This document shows positions 1 through 11,454 of a stretch of DNA of 64,000 bases, in pieces. The translations under genes and the position numbers were made by a program. The stretch is taken from NCBI GenBank assembly GCA_933822405.4, contig CAKOGP040002069.1:1-64000 (forward strand), read 5' to 3'. Under the pieces are notes generated by a model. That model worked only from the letters and a program-made list of their open reading frames with translations, searched no databases and was not told the origin of the DNA. The stretch's first letter is position 1. Each line of letters begins with the position of its first letter. The DNA is from Cylindrotheca closterium (Eukaryota > Bacillariophyta > Bacillariophyceae > Bacillariales > Bacillariaceae).

Positions 1-85
1 GAATTCCCACAACTAGTTGTGGGAAGCAAAATTGAGTTGTGGGAAAAATTGAGTTGTGGGAAAAATTGAGCTGTGGGAAAATCTC
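1..85. repeat. Palindrome and 17-bp tandem repeats
   Basis: Positions 4-25 form a perfect 22-bp palindrome centred on ACTAGT. It is followed by three near-identical 17-bp units (ATTGAGTTGTGGGAAAA type; the third has one change) up to about 80. The same GTTGTGGGAA core is in the palindrome and the units. It lies next to a decayed transposase, so it may be a terminal or subterminal repeat of that element; this is inference. Confidence 0.7.
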
Positions 86-454
86 GCAACTAGGGGAGAA
101 ATCCGGGGATTCCCACTGCCTCAATGTTGGAAAACAATACGATACGAGATTTGAAAAATGCTTGTGGGGGGTTCTGCATTGCCTTGCGAGCTTCCCCAAA
201 TTTGAATCTTGAGATAGCAGCCATGATGTTATTGATTGATCCATCCGTTTTAACCATACGAGTATATATATGTAAATGACGTGTTGAGCAATCAATAATG
301 GCCGTTATTGATTGACTCAACCCATCTTGAGTCAATCAATAACCGCGCCCTTAGGCCAACAAAGTTCGGGCAAACAACTGCCCTACCCCCATTCAGCCTA
401 TTATTGGACTATCAATGAATACAAGAAGGAAGATCCAGTAATGCTAACAAATAT

Positions 455-1125
455 CTAGAGGAACTTATCGTACATGAAGTTCACTTGAAATGTCCAAGTG
501 TCCCAAATGTCACATAATAGATGAGTATCCAACAGTTGGTATGCACACCCACGTTTCAAGAACCATGACATTTCACAGCGTTGGACAGCACGTTCATTTC
601 CAGATCGTATCACAGCAATACAAGCAGAGTGCAGGGTTGCCTTTCCAGTAAATTGGGTATCACCTTTTGAGTACTTTGGTTGCATGCAACGTTGGCCTTC
701 CATGCTTGCATCAAGCGTGTTTCGGAATCCTTTGTCAAGTAAATTGCTGAATGGTTTGTCTGAAGAATGATCTGCCTCTGAAAAGTTTCGTTGTGCCACC
801 AGTACCTCTGAGTCTTTAATCATCTGAGAATCTGTGATTCTACCAGTCATTAAAGGCATTCCTCGCATCCAACCACAAAGTTGGTTGCTTACTCCTGCCT
901 TGGCGCATGTAGTACCATAGTAGTCACTGAAAAGTGCTCATTGAAGCTCTGCATTTGAAGGGCATGGCAGAGGAATTCCGGGTGCATCATGCATAACAAT
1001 TCTCTCCCCACTTCGCCAATCAAAGTAGAAATCCCATTGTTTGCCAAGAAACTTTGCATCTTCTTCGTAGGTAGCATAGATAGGCCACCGATTGCGTGTT
1101 CCATTCTAGAAATATAAATTTTGCT
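455..1125 (-). pseudogene. Decayed DDE-superfamily transposase
   Basis: Read on the minus strand, one frame runs through about 1125-455 with two in-frame stops (near 1108 and 945). It contains a PSNAELQ-type block, then SDYYGTTCAKAG, CGWM and a long helical part with NLLDKGFR and SGNERAVQRCEMSW, ending in TFQVNFMY. This pattern is what I know from DDE_4/Harbinger-like transposases that are abundant in diatoms. Stops mean it is not intact. It directly follows the XPG-like fragments on the same strand, so the two may be parts of one element. Family assignment is from memory of motif patterns. Confidence 0.55.
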
Positions 1126-2830
1126 TCAGTACTTTTTGAAGGGGGTATTCCGAGCTCCTGTATGCTTTCACTAAGTCTTGCATTCTTACAGCAGTCCGAC
1201 CATACTTGAACTCAAAATAGAACAACCACTCTTCAACCCAAGTGAGTTTGGACGATGTCGCAAAGAGACAATCCAAACTACCATCACAAACCACCATGGC
1301 ATAGGCAAGCAGCTTGGGTAAATTGTAAAATCCTGTACGGCGCTTTACTTTGTCCAGAGTTAAATCATCGGGTATGACACTTGGCTTGGTCTCCTCTTCT
1401 CTCCTCTTGCTCACAACATCCTCAGCCTCCGCCAATTTCTTTCTTTTCGGTGTGCCAGTGTTCCCACAGTGTACATCAAGTCCTGCTGCTGCAATCAATC
1501 GCTTGTTAATGTCATCCCATGACTGATTCCCCAACACAACATCCTCCACTTTGTGGTGCTGCTGCATAGCCAATGCAAATTTGCTACATGCTTTTGTTTT
1601 GTTGATCTGCCGAAACAGTAGTCTGTCGGAACTCACACCTTTGCTCAGTGCATCAAGGCAAACTTGTACTGCCCTATAGTCAGGATTGAGGGCAATCTCT
1701 TCATGGGTAGATTGAGTTGGGACTGATGTCCTCGTTTCTTTCTTCAGAGTTTTCATTCCCTTCTTATCTGGACTCTCATATCTTGGCATCTTCTCTCGCA
1801 AAGGTCCCCAAGTCTTGTGGATTTGGTTCTCCCCTGGCTTTTTTTGCCTCATCAGTGCCAACACGAAATGGAGAAAGCCACTCCAAAAAGGTCTTGGAAG
1901 GGTCCAGTGATACGTCCGTTGTTGTTGCAGCAAAAATAAGTCGCTCCAATGCCACTCTGAAACTTTCCCGCTCTCCACTTTCCAGGTCCAATTGAGAGAA
2001 ACCATCCTCATCTGTAACCAAACGAATTCGCAGTTCATACAGCAGGTCCTCAGCCAAGAAACTAAACAAGGTGGCCGGAAGACAAGCACCCCTTACAAGT
2101 CTCAGATCTTGTTCCATTGCTCCGGTATGCCACACCAGCACCCTCCTCTGCAAAGTCAATCTTGTATTTTTCTAATGCTGCAGGTTTGTGGCCGGTCAAG
2201 TATCCACAGTGTGTTGGCTTGTAGATGAGACTGTCCGACAGGCAGATGAAGTCTTCTGGAACATGCCTGTAAATCTTGGGTTTTGACTTCAATGAAGCAT
2301 CCACTAGATGTTTCAGTAACTCTCCCTTGGCAACTGCTGGGTCCGCGCTGAAATCAATTTTTGATCTGATTATGCTTGCTTTCTTTGCTCCAAAACCATC
2401 AATACCTCCAGGCGATGCATCGCAACCAAGGGCAAGCGCGAAAAGAGCACGAAAACGAATTCGATCCAAGCCATCAAAGATGGGATGCTGTGGGTCCTTT
2501 TGAAAGATGGACTGTCGCACTTTTGGTTTTAGAATCTCATTGATATATTTTACAACCTTCTTCTGCCCGGTCCAAATCTCAAGGCTTTCCAGATGTGTGT
2601 TGCGCTTGCCCAATGTTGGATTTCGTAGCATGATGTCGCCACATCCATCAGTACACCTCCGCCCACGTACATTGCGAAATCAGAGTCACCCGACAAAATT
2701 GCATCAACATCGCCATCAATTGCACGCTTTGCGATGGCTGGATCCGCTTGCCATCCGGCTTCGAAAACGGGTTTTCCTGAAAACGGACGCCGGCACGGAC
2801 TGTTTCTACCCGAAAAGTAGCCGGAAATTC
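1106..2830 (-). pseudogene. XPG/FEN1-like nuclease, frameshifted
   Basis: Minus-strand reading of 2830-2631 gives an XPG-I type block: FEAGWQADPAIAKRAIDGDV followed by DAILSGDSDFAMYVGGG, equivalent to the FEN1 acidic metal-binding region. At about 2631 the frame shifts (one base seems missing before GACATCATG) and continues as DIMLRNPTLG, then a helix-hairpin-helix-like stretch LALGCDASPGGIDGFGAKKA. Further shifts near 2100 and 1800 connect to frames encoding LYELRIRLVTDEDG and KTWGPLREKMPRYESP. So at least three frameshifts break one long reading frame. The N-terminal nuclease half is not visible beyond 2830. Probably an inactive transposon-borne gene. Confidence 0.55.
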
Positions 2831-4878
2831 GTTATGGTCGATCGAGTCATATGCAATTGACCCATCCGACTACCAACAGAGGAAAGAGCCCAAACCAAAC
2901 AACAGTACAGTAGAAAAGAGCATGTTGTGATTACAAATACTGCTACTTCAGCCAGTGATGTTTATCTGTAGTAGAGGTGTCTATATTTTCAATTACGATT
3001 TTGTTTTGAGACTTCAAATTTTCTGCTTGTTGGGCCCTTTCCGGACCTCACAGGGCGACTCATCAGAAGAAATTTATTAGAACAAGTTCATTGGGGCGTG
3101 ATTGGGACCAAACTTAAACATGAAATACAGATGATAGCGTGGTATACATATCGGTGAGTATCGAATTTCGTTTGGCATTAGGATTGCCACCTGAAACGCT
3201 CAAAGTGCTCCCATGAAGGAATCAAATCAATATCAAGGTTTGATTGAATGTCGTTGATTGTCGTGAAGGGACAGCAGAAGACGCCATCCACGCGTATCCA
3301 AGTCTGCACTCGCACCAAAAGGATATCTTACAGCCACAGCTACCACTTCTAGTGTCATGGGGACTTGGCGAGAGTTCCAAAACCACTTTTCGAAATTGTT
3401 GTTGGGGATTCAGTGGTCAATTCGGAGACCAAAGAAACCAAAGAAACCAAAGAAACCAATGTGCTCAAACCACTGCATGTAATCAAGATAAGAGGATAAC
3501 AACCTATAGCTACTTTAGCTGTGCATCGATTTTCTTCTGGTGAATCTATCAAAAGAGGCCTCGAGGCATACCATTTCGGACCAAATCTGAAAAAACGGTT
3601 CCGGTTTCGGGCAGCCGGAAATTGACCATGATTTTGGGTTTCCGATTTTGATTTCATGCCAGCCGAATGGGTTTTTTCATTTTTCGGCCCGTGTAGAAAC
3701 ACTTTTTTCACGCTGGCACGTTCGGCGGGTCGGAAAGTCGTGAAAACGGGTTCGCGTAGAATCGGCCTGAAGTTAGTTTAGGAGTCACCCGAACCGTCTG
3801 GCCTTTCCCGGTCAATCTCCATTTCCAAAACCTCACGCCGGCATACCCGCTCGCCGGCCTTTCCATCCGTTAGATTTGAATTCATCAATCATTCATTCAC
3901 TCTCGTTTTCATCAAAATTGCAATGAAAATGAAGGTAAGTTTCGGATGGGCGTGCATCTCCTCCATACAAGTTTCTTACACAACGCTATTATCGCTCTAT
4001 GCGCAGTGACGAGACGGATCGAATGAATGTGGTTGCGCTTCTGCAATCGATCGACTTTCATTTCTCTATCACTATCATGATGCCGACGGTAAAGAGACCT
4101 TGACGAAACAACGAGACCCCACCAACTCAAGTAAACGGTCTATGATACTACGAAAGATCTACGCTTGCGTCTACTTGGCCTGTATATCTGCGAAGTTTTG
4201 AACGAGATTTTATCATTCTGCTGTTGCCAAAACAATGTTCAGATGCCAACTCGTCAACAAGTCAAATGCTCTACGTTGCAAAGTCACCGACCTGTTATTC
4301 TACGAATGAGCTACGTTTGCGTCTTCCTTTTTGCGAAGTATTGACTGAGGTTCTGCCATTCTACGTTGGCAAGATAATTTTGGAATGAAACGCATCAATC
4401 AACAAAATTCGCTACGTTACGGGTATTCCTTTTCTACAAGCACAACCTCTTCTTCTTTGAGCTGTCTCGATGTGTCATTGCCACCAACGAAAGCACTCCT
4501 ATAATAGAAAAGAGGCGCAATAAATGTCTCTTTCAACAGTCTTGGACGAATGCAACGTGGCTCCGTCGCATCAAAGGTCAAAAGCAGACACCATGCTCGC
4601 GAATCCTACATCTTAATAGATTGACATTTCAATAAGACTATAGGCATACAATTATTCTGATTATTCTAATATTCTTATGACAGATTGATTTAACAGGGAG
4701 AGAGAAGTACCTGGTACTGCGACTGTAGTCTCAACCGTTCGTCGTCACAAGTCGTTGCCAAGAAGAAGCAATTCTTCCAAGCGCCAAGTTGGGCTCCCGT
4801 CTTTGGGAACTCTAATAAAAAGGACCTCTTGGGAAAGGTGCCAATGAAACGGACCTCTTGGGAGAAGGTGTCAAAGAT
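2831..4878. other. Gene-free stretch with minor repeats
   Basis: No convincing gene. Holds a 10-bp tandem repeat AAAGAAACCA (about 3430-3460) and a 28-bp motif beginning TTTAGGAGTCACCCGAACCG at about 3776 that recurs at about 4987. Imperfect GGACCTCTTGGGA tandem units lie at 4820-4864. Short ORFs here lack coding character. Confidence 0.5.
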
Positions 4879-4879
4879 T

Positions 4880-5051
4880 CAATCTAGGTTGTTTACTGAA
4901 AAGAATGAACAGGTTGTTTACTGGAAAAGAATGAACAGGAAAAAAACTTTTCAGTAAACAACCTAGATATTTGAATGTTGAAGGTCTTTTAGGAGTCACC
5001 CGAACCGAATGGCCTTCATTCATTCTTTTCAGTAAACAACATAGTAGATTG
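4880..5051. repeat. Nested fold-back (inverted) repeat
   Basis: The left arm 4880-4908 is matched in inverted orientation by 5020-5051 (core CATTCTTTTCAGTAAACAAC), with a small indel near the outer end. Between them are two more copies of the core, one per orientation (about 4911-4939 and 4947-4967). After both minus-oriented copies the sequence TTGAATGTTG follows, so arm plus flank is duplicated. This is the shape of a small non-autonomous fold-back element. Confidence 0.65.
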
Positions 5052-5279
5052 AATGTTGTTGCAACTTTGATTGAGTGCAGAATAGTTGATACTATAGTTA
5101 TGGAACTGAAGGAGATAGTCATCAGTACATGTAGACCTGATTGGTCACATGGACAGTGCAGAGTTAATGACTCGCATCTGAATGATCATTATGAAGATGG
5201 TTGTCCTATTTTCTATTTCTAACACGTAGGAACGACAGGAAGTCATTTCTGGAATTTCCTCGACTGGCGAAATTCTAAA

Positions 5280-5924
5280 TGAATACGTTCCGGACCAAAG
5301 CCCGACTACAAAGATGTCGAAGAACAATTGAGCCAAAACGCCGAAGTGTAGTATGAAATGCAAGAGAAAGAAGAATTGCGCCAACGACAAGAATTGGGAA
5401 AACAACTCATGGAACAACTAGCCGCCGTAGAAGCCCCCATTCCGGAAGGTCGTGACGATGCGGAAGGATTCAATTTTACATCCAGCTCCAATCAGCTGGG
5501 CAATTCATCGTCTTCACTTGCATGCCAATTATCCCCGAAGAGCTCCCTTCAGAGTTGGGGAGATTGATACTCCAGCTGTGCCACTCGATTGAAGGGATGC
5601 GGTTCGAGGAGAAACGCGACAAGAGGAAGGAAGGAAGAAGACGACAGGAAGGAATTTAGACGACGAAAGCGGCACAATAAGGTAAAGGAAATGCATTCCA
5701 AGACTTTCCACAATAATGTAACCAAATTAAAACTTCAGCATCACGAGCAAGAAGAACGAAGGTCCATGGGTGGCGCAGAAGAGAGTAGTGCTAGAGCTTC
5801 CAGAATTAAGGCAAGAATTGAACCTCCAGCGCCGGTTACGAAAACAGCTGAAGAGGAATTGCACACTGACACAATAATAATAATAATGGACACGATCGAC
5901 AACCTGCCAATTTCTGTGATATAG
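5280..5924 (+). pseudogene. Charged coiled-coil gene relic
   Basis: Three plus-strand frames in succession encode highly charged, helix-forming sequence: one with an in-frame TAG (about 5350) then QEKEELRQRQELGKQLMEQL; another from 5521 with ELPSELGRLILQL and RFEEKRDKRKEGRRRQ; a third from about 5589 with KEFRRRKRHNKVKEM. Frame changes and a stop suggest one degraded gene rather than three. No family recognised. It could alternatively be an intron-containing gene I cannot resolve. Confidence 0.3.
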
Positions 5925-5980
5925 ATCTAATATCATTTATAGAATGCATTGCAATTGTACTGAATTCGATCAAGATTGCT

Positions 5981-6369
5981 GATGCATTGAAATCATATGT
6001 TTTCACAACTGGCAGTAACTAACCTGACGAAACATATATCCCACATTGGAAGTCGAATCCGATGTGTCGAAGCAATTGATGAGCTCGCCAATGGATCAAG
6101 GGTACCTGGTATATCATCAAATCATTTGAACCACAGTGCCGAAACACAATATTTGATCCGGAAGGCAATGAAGCAACAGAAAGGCGACACCACAGTAGTC
6201 ATCATTGGAACTGGATCGATCACCATCCGGTACCCAGAATCCTTACAGGCATACCGAGAACGTCCAGAACCAGCTATGGCTTCTTGCCAAGCTTCTTATC
6301 AGTAGTAAGCATCTACTGAATGGCTACCGGGTACCGGTACGCACATCAGCTACACTAGGAGGTTGTGTC
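5981..6369. repeat. Long direct repeat, copy A
   Basis: About 390 bp that aligns along its length with 10229-10636 (shared blocks include GCAATTGA.GAGCTCGCCAATGG, TACCTGGTATATCATCA and CAGAATCCTTACAGGCATACC). The copies differ by scattered substitutions and short indels. Copy A carries an extra segment with TACCGGTA at 6332-6339 that copy B lacks. The two copies flank the DUF285 gene. Origin (solo LTR, MITE or segmental duplication) is not clear. Confidence 0.8.
6332..6339. promoter_or_regulatory. TACCGGTA palindrome
   Basis: One of nine copies; 479 bp before the DUF285 gene start, within repeat copy A. Confidence 0.5.
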
Positions 6370-6817
6370 CAAACGACTCCCGAAGTACAGTATGCGTCAG
6401 CGTCACTGAGAGGAAACACTACCAATCAGTTTGACACGCAGTTACTTTTAATGCCTGATATTATTTAAAAAACGATTATGATCCTACGGGAACGCACATA
6501 GACTATAAATGATGTTGCTTGCATCATCCAATAAGGAACAAAGCACATTTAATCAAACACCCCAGCTTACACCTGTATGTTCTGCTCGGAAAATTCGAAA
6601 ATGGTGTACATTAATCATACCGGCGGGACCATGGGCTGACTTGGCGATAGAACTCTCCCGTAAGCAGTGGAATACTAATACTTGTACGAGCGTACTGTTC
6701 TGTTCTGAAGCGGGCAACGCCGCTGCAAAATCCAAAAAAATTCATGCACAAATCAAAATTCGCCGTGGTTTCGAGTCTTTTCATGAAATCAAAAAATCAC
6801 AATTGCAACAAAGAACA

Positions 6818-9800
6818 ATGACGACAAACTCCAGCAACCAAGGACATCCACCAAGCCTTCCGGAAATCAAGCGTTCGCGTGATGGTCGTGACACTGATAA
6901 TGAGAAGAAGTCGTCGTCAGCGTCAAGCAAGCCAAAATCTAAAAGTCGTCGTGGACGATCGAAAAGCAGCCACCGTAGCTCCTCTTCGTCCAAAGAAGAA
7001 GGTCGGAGATCTTTCTCCCCTCACTCTTCCCCAAACTCACCCAATAAAAGTCGTCGTCGATCGAGCCACAGTCGATCTTCCAAGTCCAATACCACTCCTG
7101 ATTCCAAGACTGCTGCCAAAGAGAAGACGCGGAGGTTGGCGACTTCTCCTGGGGTAACATATGTTGCTTCGAGCTCAAGGCATCGCCGCCATGGCAAAGG
7201 CAGCAAGTCCTCCAAGAGCAGTCGCAGTGGTGGTGGTTCTAGGCACTCCACTCCAAGTTCTTCAACGAGGTCCAATGGCAACAAACTCAAGCTGATGGAC
7301 GCGTATGGAACCTGCATCTCGGCTCCACCGCTTGTCCATTCTACTACTCCTGGTGCCCGCCAAGAATCGGGTTCTTCTGCTGGTGGACGCTCCAGAAAGT
7401 CTCCCAAGCTTGACAGAAGTAGACGGAAAGACATCACACCAACAGATTCGTCCAAGCAAACAAGCAAAGCTGAGGCCCTTCGCCACCACGAGAAATTGTA
7501 CAGGAGCCGAGTCTCGATGTTTTGCCTCTCGCCCTTGAAGCTACTGAAGCTACTGCAGCTCCTGATATTGCTGAAATCGAAGCTGCGGCTCTCCAGCGAG
7601 GGCGAGAGGAAGGAGAACGAAATGCAAGAAAGCAGAATCGAAGTTGGGTTGCATCTCCGTCCAGTGATGACAATGCTGATGCTGAAGGTACCAATGAGAA
7701 GAAACTTTCCCGAAAGTACGTGGCGATTGGTTTCATTGCTCTCTTGGCGTTTGCTGGAGGAATCATTGCCTGGCAGCTTGTGCCGTCATTGAGCAGCAAT
7801 GATGAGGATGTAACAACAGCAAATGCTTTTGTTTCTCCTTCCGAAGAAGATTGTCTTGCGATATCAAAGGGACAGGAAGTGGAGGGACAAGATGAAACAA
7901 GATCCAAAACGATTGGAGCGGAAATCGATTTGGCAGTCGCCGCCAACAGTGATCTTGACTTGCTGCAAAGGGAACTGGAATCCAAAATGCAGCAAGACAT
8001 TTTGCCACTCCTTGCTGGCTGCGATACTGAAAGTAATGTGGTGATTGAAAACAACAATTTTCTCATTGATAACGTAGTGCTCAAGTCGATCTCAGCTGAT
8101 GTTCTTGCAGAATGCCGTTTGAATCCAGAAGGTCTCTGCTCCACTGTCTATATGGAGATGGAGGTCTTTTCATTCAAAAGCAATGATGTCGACGATGAAT
8201 CCGTGCTGAAACAGATCAAAGATGTGTTTTTAGACAAAGGAGTCTTGGATCTATTGAAATTGGCTTCACCTGTGGAAGATATTGGTTCTGCTACATCAGT
8301 TTACAAATTTGAGCCCAGTTTGAGTTTGGTCCCAACCTCAAGCCCATCAACAATGGAGGGTGACATCATTATGGATGAAGATGACACGGGAAGATGTGAA
8401 GCAATTCGAAATGGTGAATCTTTGGATGAAAAAAATGATCTTGCTTCTCAGAGCTATGACGTCTTGTTGGATGTTGTTGTATTGGAATCGGATCCTCAAT
8501 TGACATTGATGACTGTTGATCTTGAAAACAAACTACAGAGAATCGTTGTTCCTTCGCTTGCTGGGTGTGATGACGACCAAGACTCTTTGATCATCACAGG
8601 AAAAGCGGACGCCGATGTTGTGCTCAACGATGAGTGCTTGCCTGATTCTGGAACATTTTGTCATCGCTTTGAAATTCATTTGGAAATTTTCATGGAGGGT
8701 ACGGTAGCAACTGGTGATTTTCTGCCGACGATCCGCGAGGAATTTCTTCAATCATCATTGATGGAGAGATTGAGCCTCGTGTCTCCCTTTGAAAGAATTG
8801 ACTTTGTTGATGTTCTGGCTCAAGCTCGTTCCACAAATCCTTCTTGTAAGTCCTCAAAGCGCTATGGCGGTCCGCACAAGACTTTTTGATATTGGCTTAT
8901 TGTTTTGAGTTATTTCTTTCTTTCATTCGTTCACAGCAAATCCAACAACTGAAGCGCCTTCAAGCATGCCAACTACTATACCGTCTCAAAGTCCCAGCAG
9001 TAAACCATCTTTCATGCCTGTAGTTGAACCTACCTTGGAGCCTTCTTTGCTTCCGACGATGCCGCCAACTCCTCAGCCAACTCCGGGACCAACTTTGTTT
9101 CCCACACGTCAACCCGCGACACCGCCACCAACTCCTCTTCCCACTCCCTTTCCGACACCTGGGCCGACTCCATTACCGACACCTGGACCGACTCCATTAC
9201 CGACACCTGGAAGAACTCCCTTTCCCACATCTGGACCAACTCCCTTTCCCACACCTGGACCAACGTCGTTTCCCACATCTGGACCAACTCTGTTTCCATC
9301 ACTCCAACCCACATCATCGCCGACGAAGCCTTGTATTGCAACAAACTCAGACCTTTTTGCAGCGCGTGACAGTTGGTTCGGAACATCGTCGGAAAAAGCA
9401 ACTGTCGAGAACGCATACGGGTTGATTGGCGATTGGTGTTTTGATTCAGGTGTGACAAGTATGAGAGAACTTTTCCGAGATCGCCCAACTTTCAATGAAG
9501 ACATTTCCAATTGGGACACCTCTGCTGTTACGGACATGATGTGGATGTTCTATAGGGCAAGATCCTTCAATCAAGACATTTCCAAATGGAACACTTCGGC
9601 TGTGACGAACATGAGATCAATGTTCAATAAAGCATATGTCTTCAATCAAGACATTTCCAATTGGGACACTTCTGCTGTGACGGTTATGGCACACATGTTC
9701 TGGAGGACAAATGCCTTCAATCAAGACATTTCCAATTGGGACACTTCTGCTGTGACGAATATGGAATACATGTTCTATGTGACAACATCCTTCAATCAAG

Positions 9801-10012
9801 ACATTTCCAATTGGGATACTTCATCGGTGACACGTATGGCTCGAATGTTCTTTGCAGCATCATCCTTCAATCAGAATCTTTGTGCATGGGGCCCACGCCT
9901 TTCGGGCAATGTTGATGTTGATCGCATGTTTCTCGATGCAACTCAATGCCCATCAACAACCAATCCAAACCTCTCTGCGAATCCACGAGGTCCCTTTTGC
10001 CATGTTTGTTAG
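6818..10012 (+). CDS. Membrane-anchored DUF285-repeat surface protein
   Basis: Three parts are visible. The N-terminus is Ser/Arg/Lys-rich and disordered. After a frame change near 7420-7490 come an acidic stretch and one membrane helix ([20 protein letters not shown], about 7720-7780). Then follow two globular repeats (about 7850-8320 and 8390-8800, each with a LLAGCD/LAGCDDD motif). A 91-nt intron (8846-8936, GTAAGT...TTCACAG) leads to a Pro-Thr-rich stalk and six 26-residue [14 protein letters not shown] repeats (DUF285/BspA-like), ending in a Cys-containing tail. The topology suggests a cytosolic N-terminus and outside repeats. The frame change could be a 56- or 74-nt intron starting at 7419 (both keep frame) or a real frameshift. 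Start chosen at 6818; an upstream in-frame ATG exists at 6509. About 1015 residues with the short-intron model. Confidence 0.7.
8966..9335 (+). repeat. Pro-Thr stalk coding repeats
   Basis: Coding repeats of an 18-bp-type unit (P-T-P-G-P-T-x-F/L) inside the DUF285 gene. Such PT-rich spacers are common in diatom surface and frustule-associated proteins and probably hold the repeat domain away from the membrane. Confidence 0.75.
9462..9890 (+). repeat. Six 78-bp DUF285 units
   Basis: Tandem 78-bp coding units, each giving [19 protein letters not shown]. Units are very similar at DNA level, including the identical block TTCAATCAAGACATTTCCAA, which points to recent internal duplication or gene conversion. 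Confidence 0.85.
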
Positions 10013-10228
10013 GCTGGTCTAATTTCATTTCATTCCTTTCAGTAATAATATGTAAAAGTGGTAGTTCCATCTATGCGGTATTGTATATCAAATACTGCGT
10101 ATCAAACAATAGGAATGATGACGATGATGATGGGTGTGCTGTCTGATAATACCGGAGAGCATTGATACTGGTACTGGTACAGTACCAAGTACTGGTAGTG
10201 CCTGAACTGGTCGTTTCTGGTTGTCACA

Positions 10229-10636
10229 GATGCATTGAAATTATGTTATCACAACTGACAGTAACTAACCTGACAAAACATAGATCCCAAATTGAAAGTT
10301 GACTGCTGTGTTGAAGCAATTGACGAGCTCGCCAATGGAACAAGGGTACCTGGTATATCATCATATCATTTGAACCACAATGTCGAAAGACAATATTCGA
10401 TCCGGAATGCAATGAACCATCTTCAAGCAACCGACCACGGCGATACAGCAGTCATCATTGGAACTGGATCGATCATCATCCGGTATCAAAGATTGCCCAG
10501 AATCCTTACAGGCATACCGAGAAGGTCCAGAACCAGCTATTCTTAGTGTTGATTTCTTACCAAGCTTCCTATCAGTAGTAAGCATCTACTGAATGGCTAT
10601 GCACAAATCAGCTGTTTGTCAATGGGAGGTTGTGTC
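10229..10636. repeat. Long direct repeat, copy B
   Basis: Second copy of the repeat at 5981-6369, same orientation, about 408 bp. It begins about 215 bp after the DUF285 stop codon and ends right beside the gag relic at 10640. Confidence 0.8.
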
Positions 10637-10639
10637 TAT

Positions 10640-11454
10640 TCATATCCAGAGACGATGTCGTCAATGGTGCTCATGAGCCAAACCAGATCTTTATTCTTGC
10701 TGGCGGCCAGATGGCCATCAGTCGACTTGATCTTGTTTTGCATCGTTGTAGTTACGTTGCTCATGATTAGCTGAAACATAGCGACAGTGTTAGCCCGAAA
10801 AGCGTCCTTCGATCTTCATATTTGTCCATCAGCCGATCGTACGCTTTCACTTTTCTGGCATCTGCCTCTTCTGCAGCCGTCAATGGATCGGGCTCCTTTA
10901 TCTTAGGCTCCGCGTTTTCTTCCAGAACGTAACCCACATCACCTCCGTCCGCCCACCTGATGATTACTTTGTCAGTCAAGCTTGTCAGGAAATCCTCCAG
11001 GTCTTGCTCTGTGCCATCTTCCTCGGGCGCCTTCAATTGTTTGAGCCCCTTTACTGTAGTCGATCTGTATCCCATAGAGCTCATGGCGATATCTGATCTT
11101 TTTTCTTCTTCCTTTTCTTTTTCAGTTTCCCACTTTCTTCAAGTTCTGTGGGATTCTCTTTATCGTTTGTGTTGCCGTCTTTACTGTGACAAACTTCCTT
11201 CCAAACGATTCGATTCATCCAATCGTTTCCTGCCCTTTCTTAGGCTTCTTTATCAATACTTTATCACCAATTTCCAAAGTGATGGGAAACTTCTTCTCTC
11301 GTTCCAGTTCGTTCGTTTTGCTTTCGTTGCTCCTCTCCTTGTCGAGGTCTATTATCAACTTCTTGACCCTTGACTCTATTTCTTTCAAGTCTTGAACAAG
11401 TTCTTCCTTGCTCTTCTTGGTCATGTACCGTTGACATGTAGCGATGTTGTTCAA
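10640..11454 (-). pseudogene. Retrotransposon gag relic, frameshifted
   Basis: Minus-strand frames connect as one broken gene. From 11454 a Lys/Glu-rich part has EIGDKVLIKKPKKGQ. After an overlap ATGA at about 11215 a second frame starts MNRIVWKEV. At 11084 a third starts MSSMGYRSTTVKGL. A further shift near 10800 gives AFRANTVAMFQLIMSNVTTT, then DLVWLMSTIDDIVSGYE and a stop at 10640. The YEDR...LF..I...QNKI...WLM..ID pattern resembles the gag (UBN2-like) core of copia-type elements. Three frameshifts mean it is inactive. Confidence 0.5.

Noticed and set aside
7450..7503. 54-nt GT-AG intron in the DUF285 gene
   Set aside because: Multiple of three, so it cannot explain the frame change.
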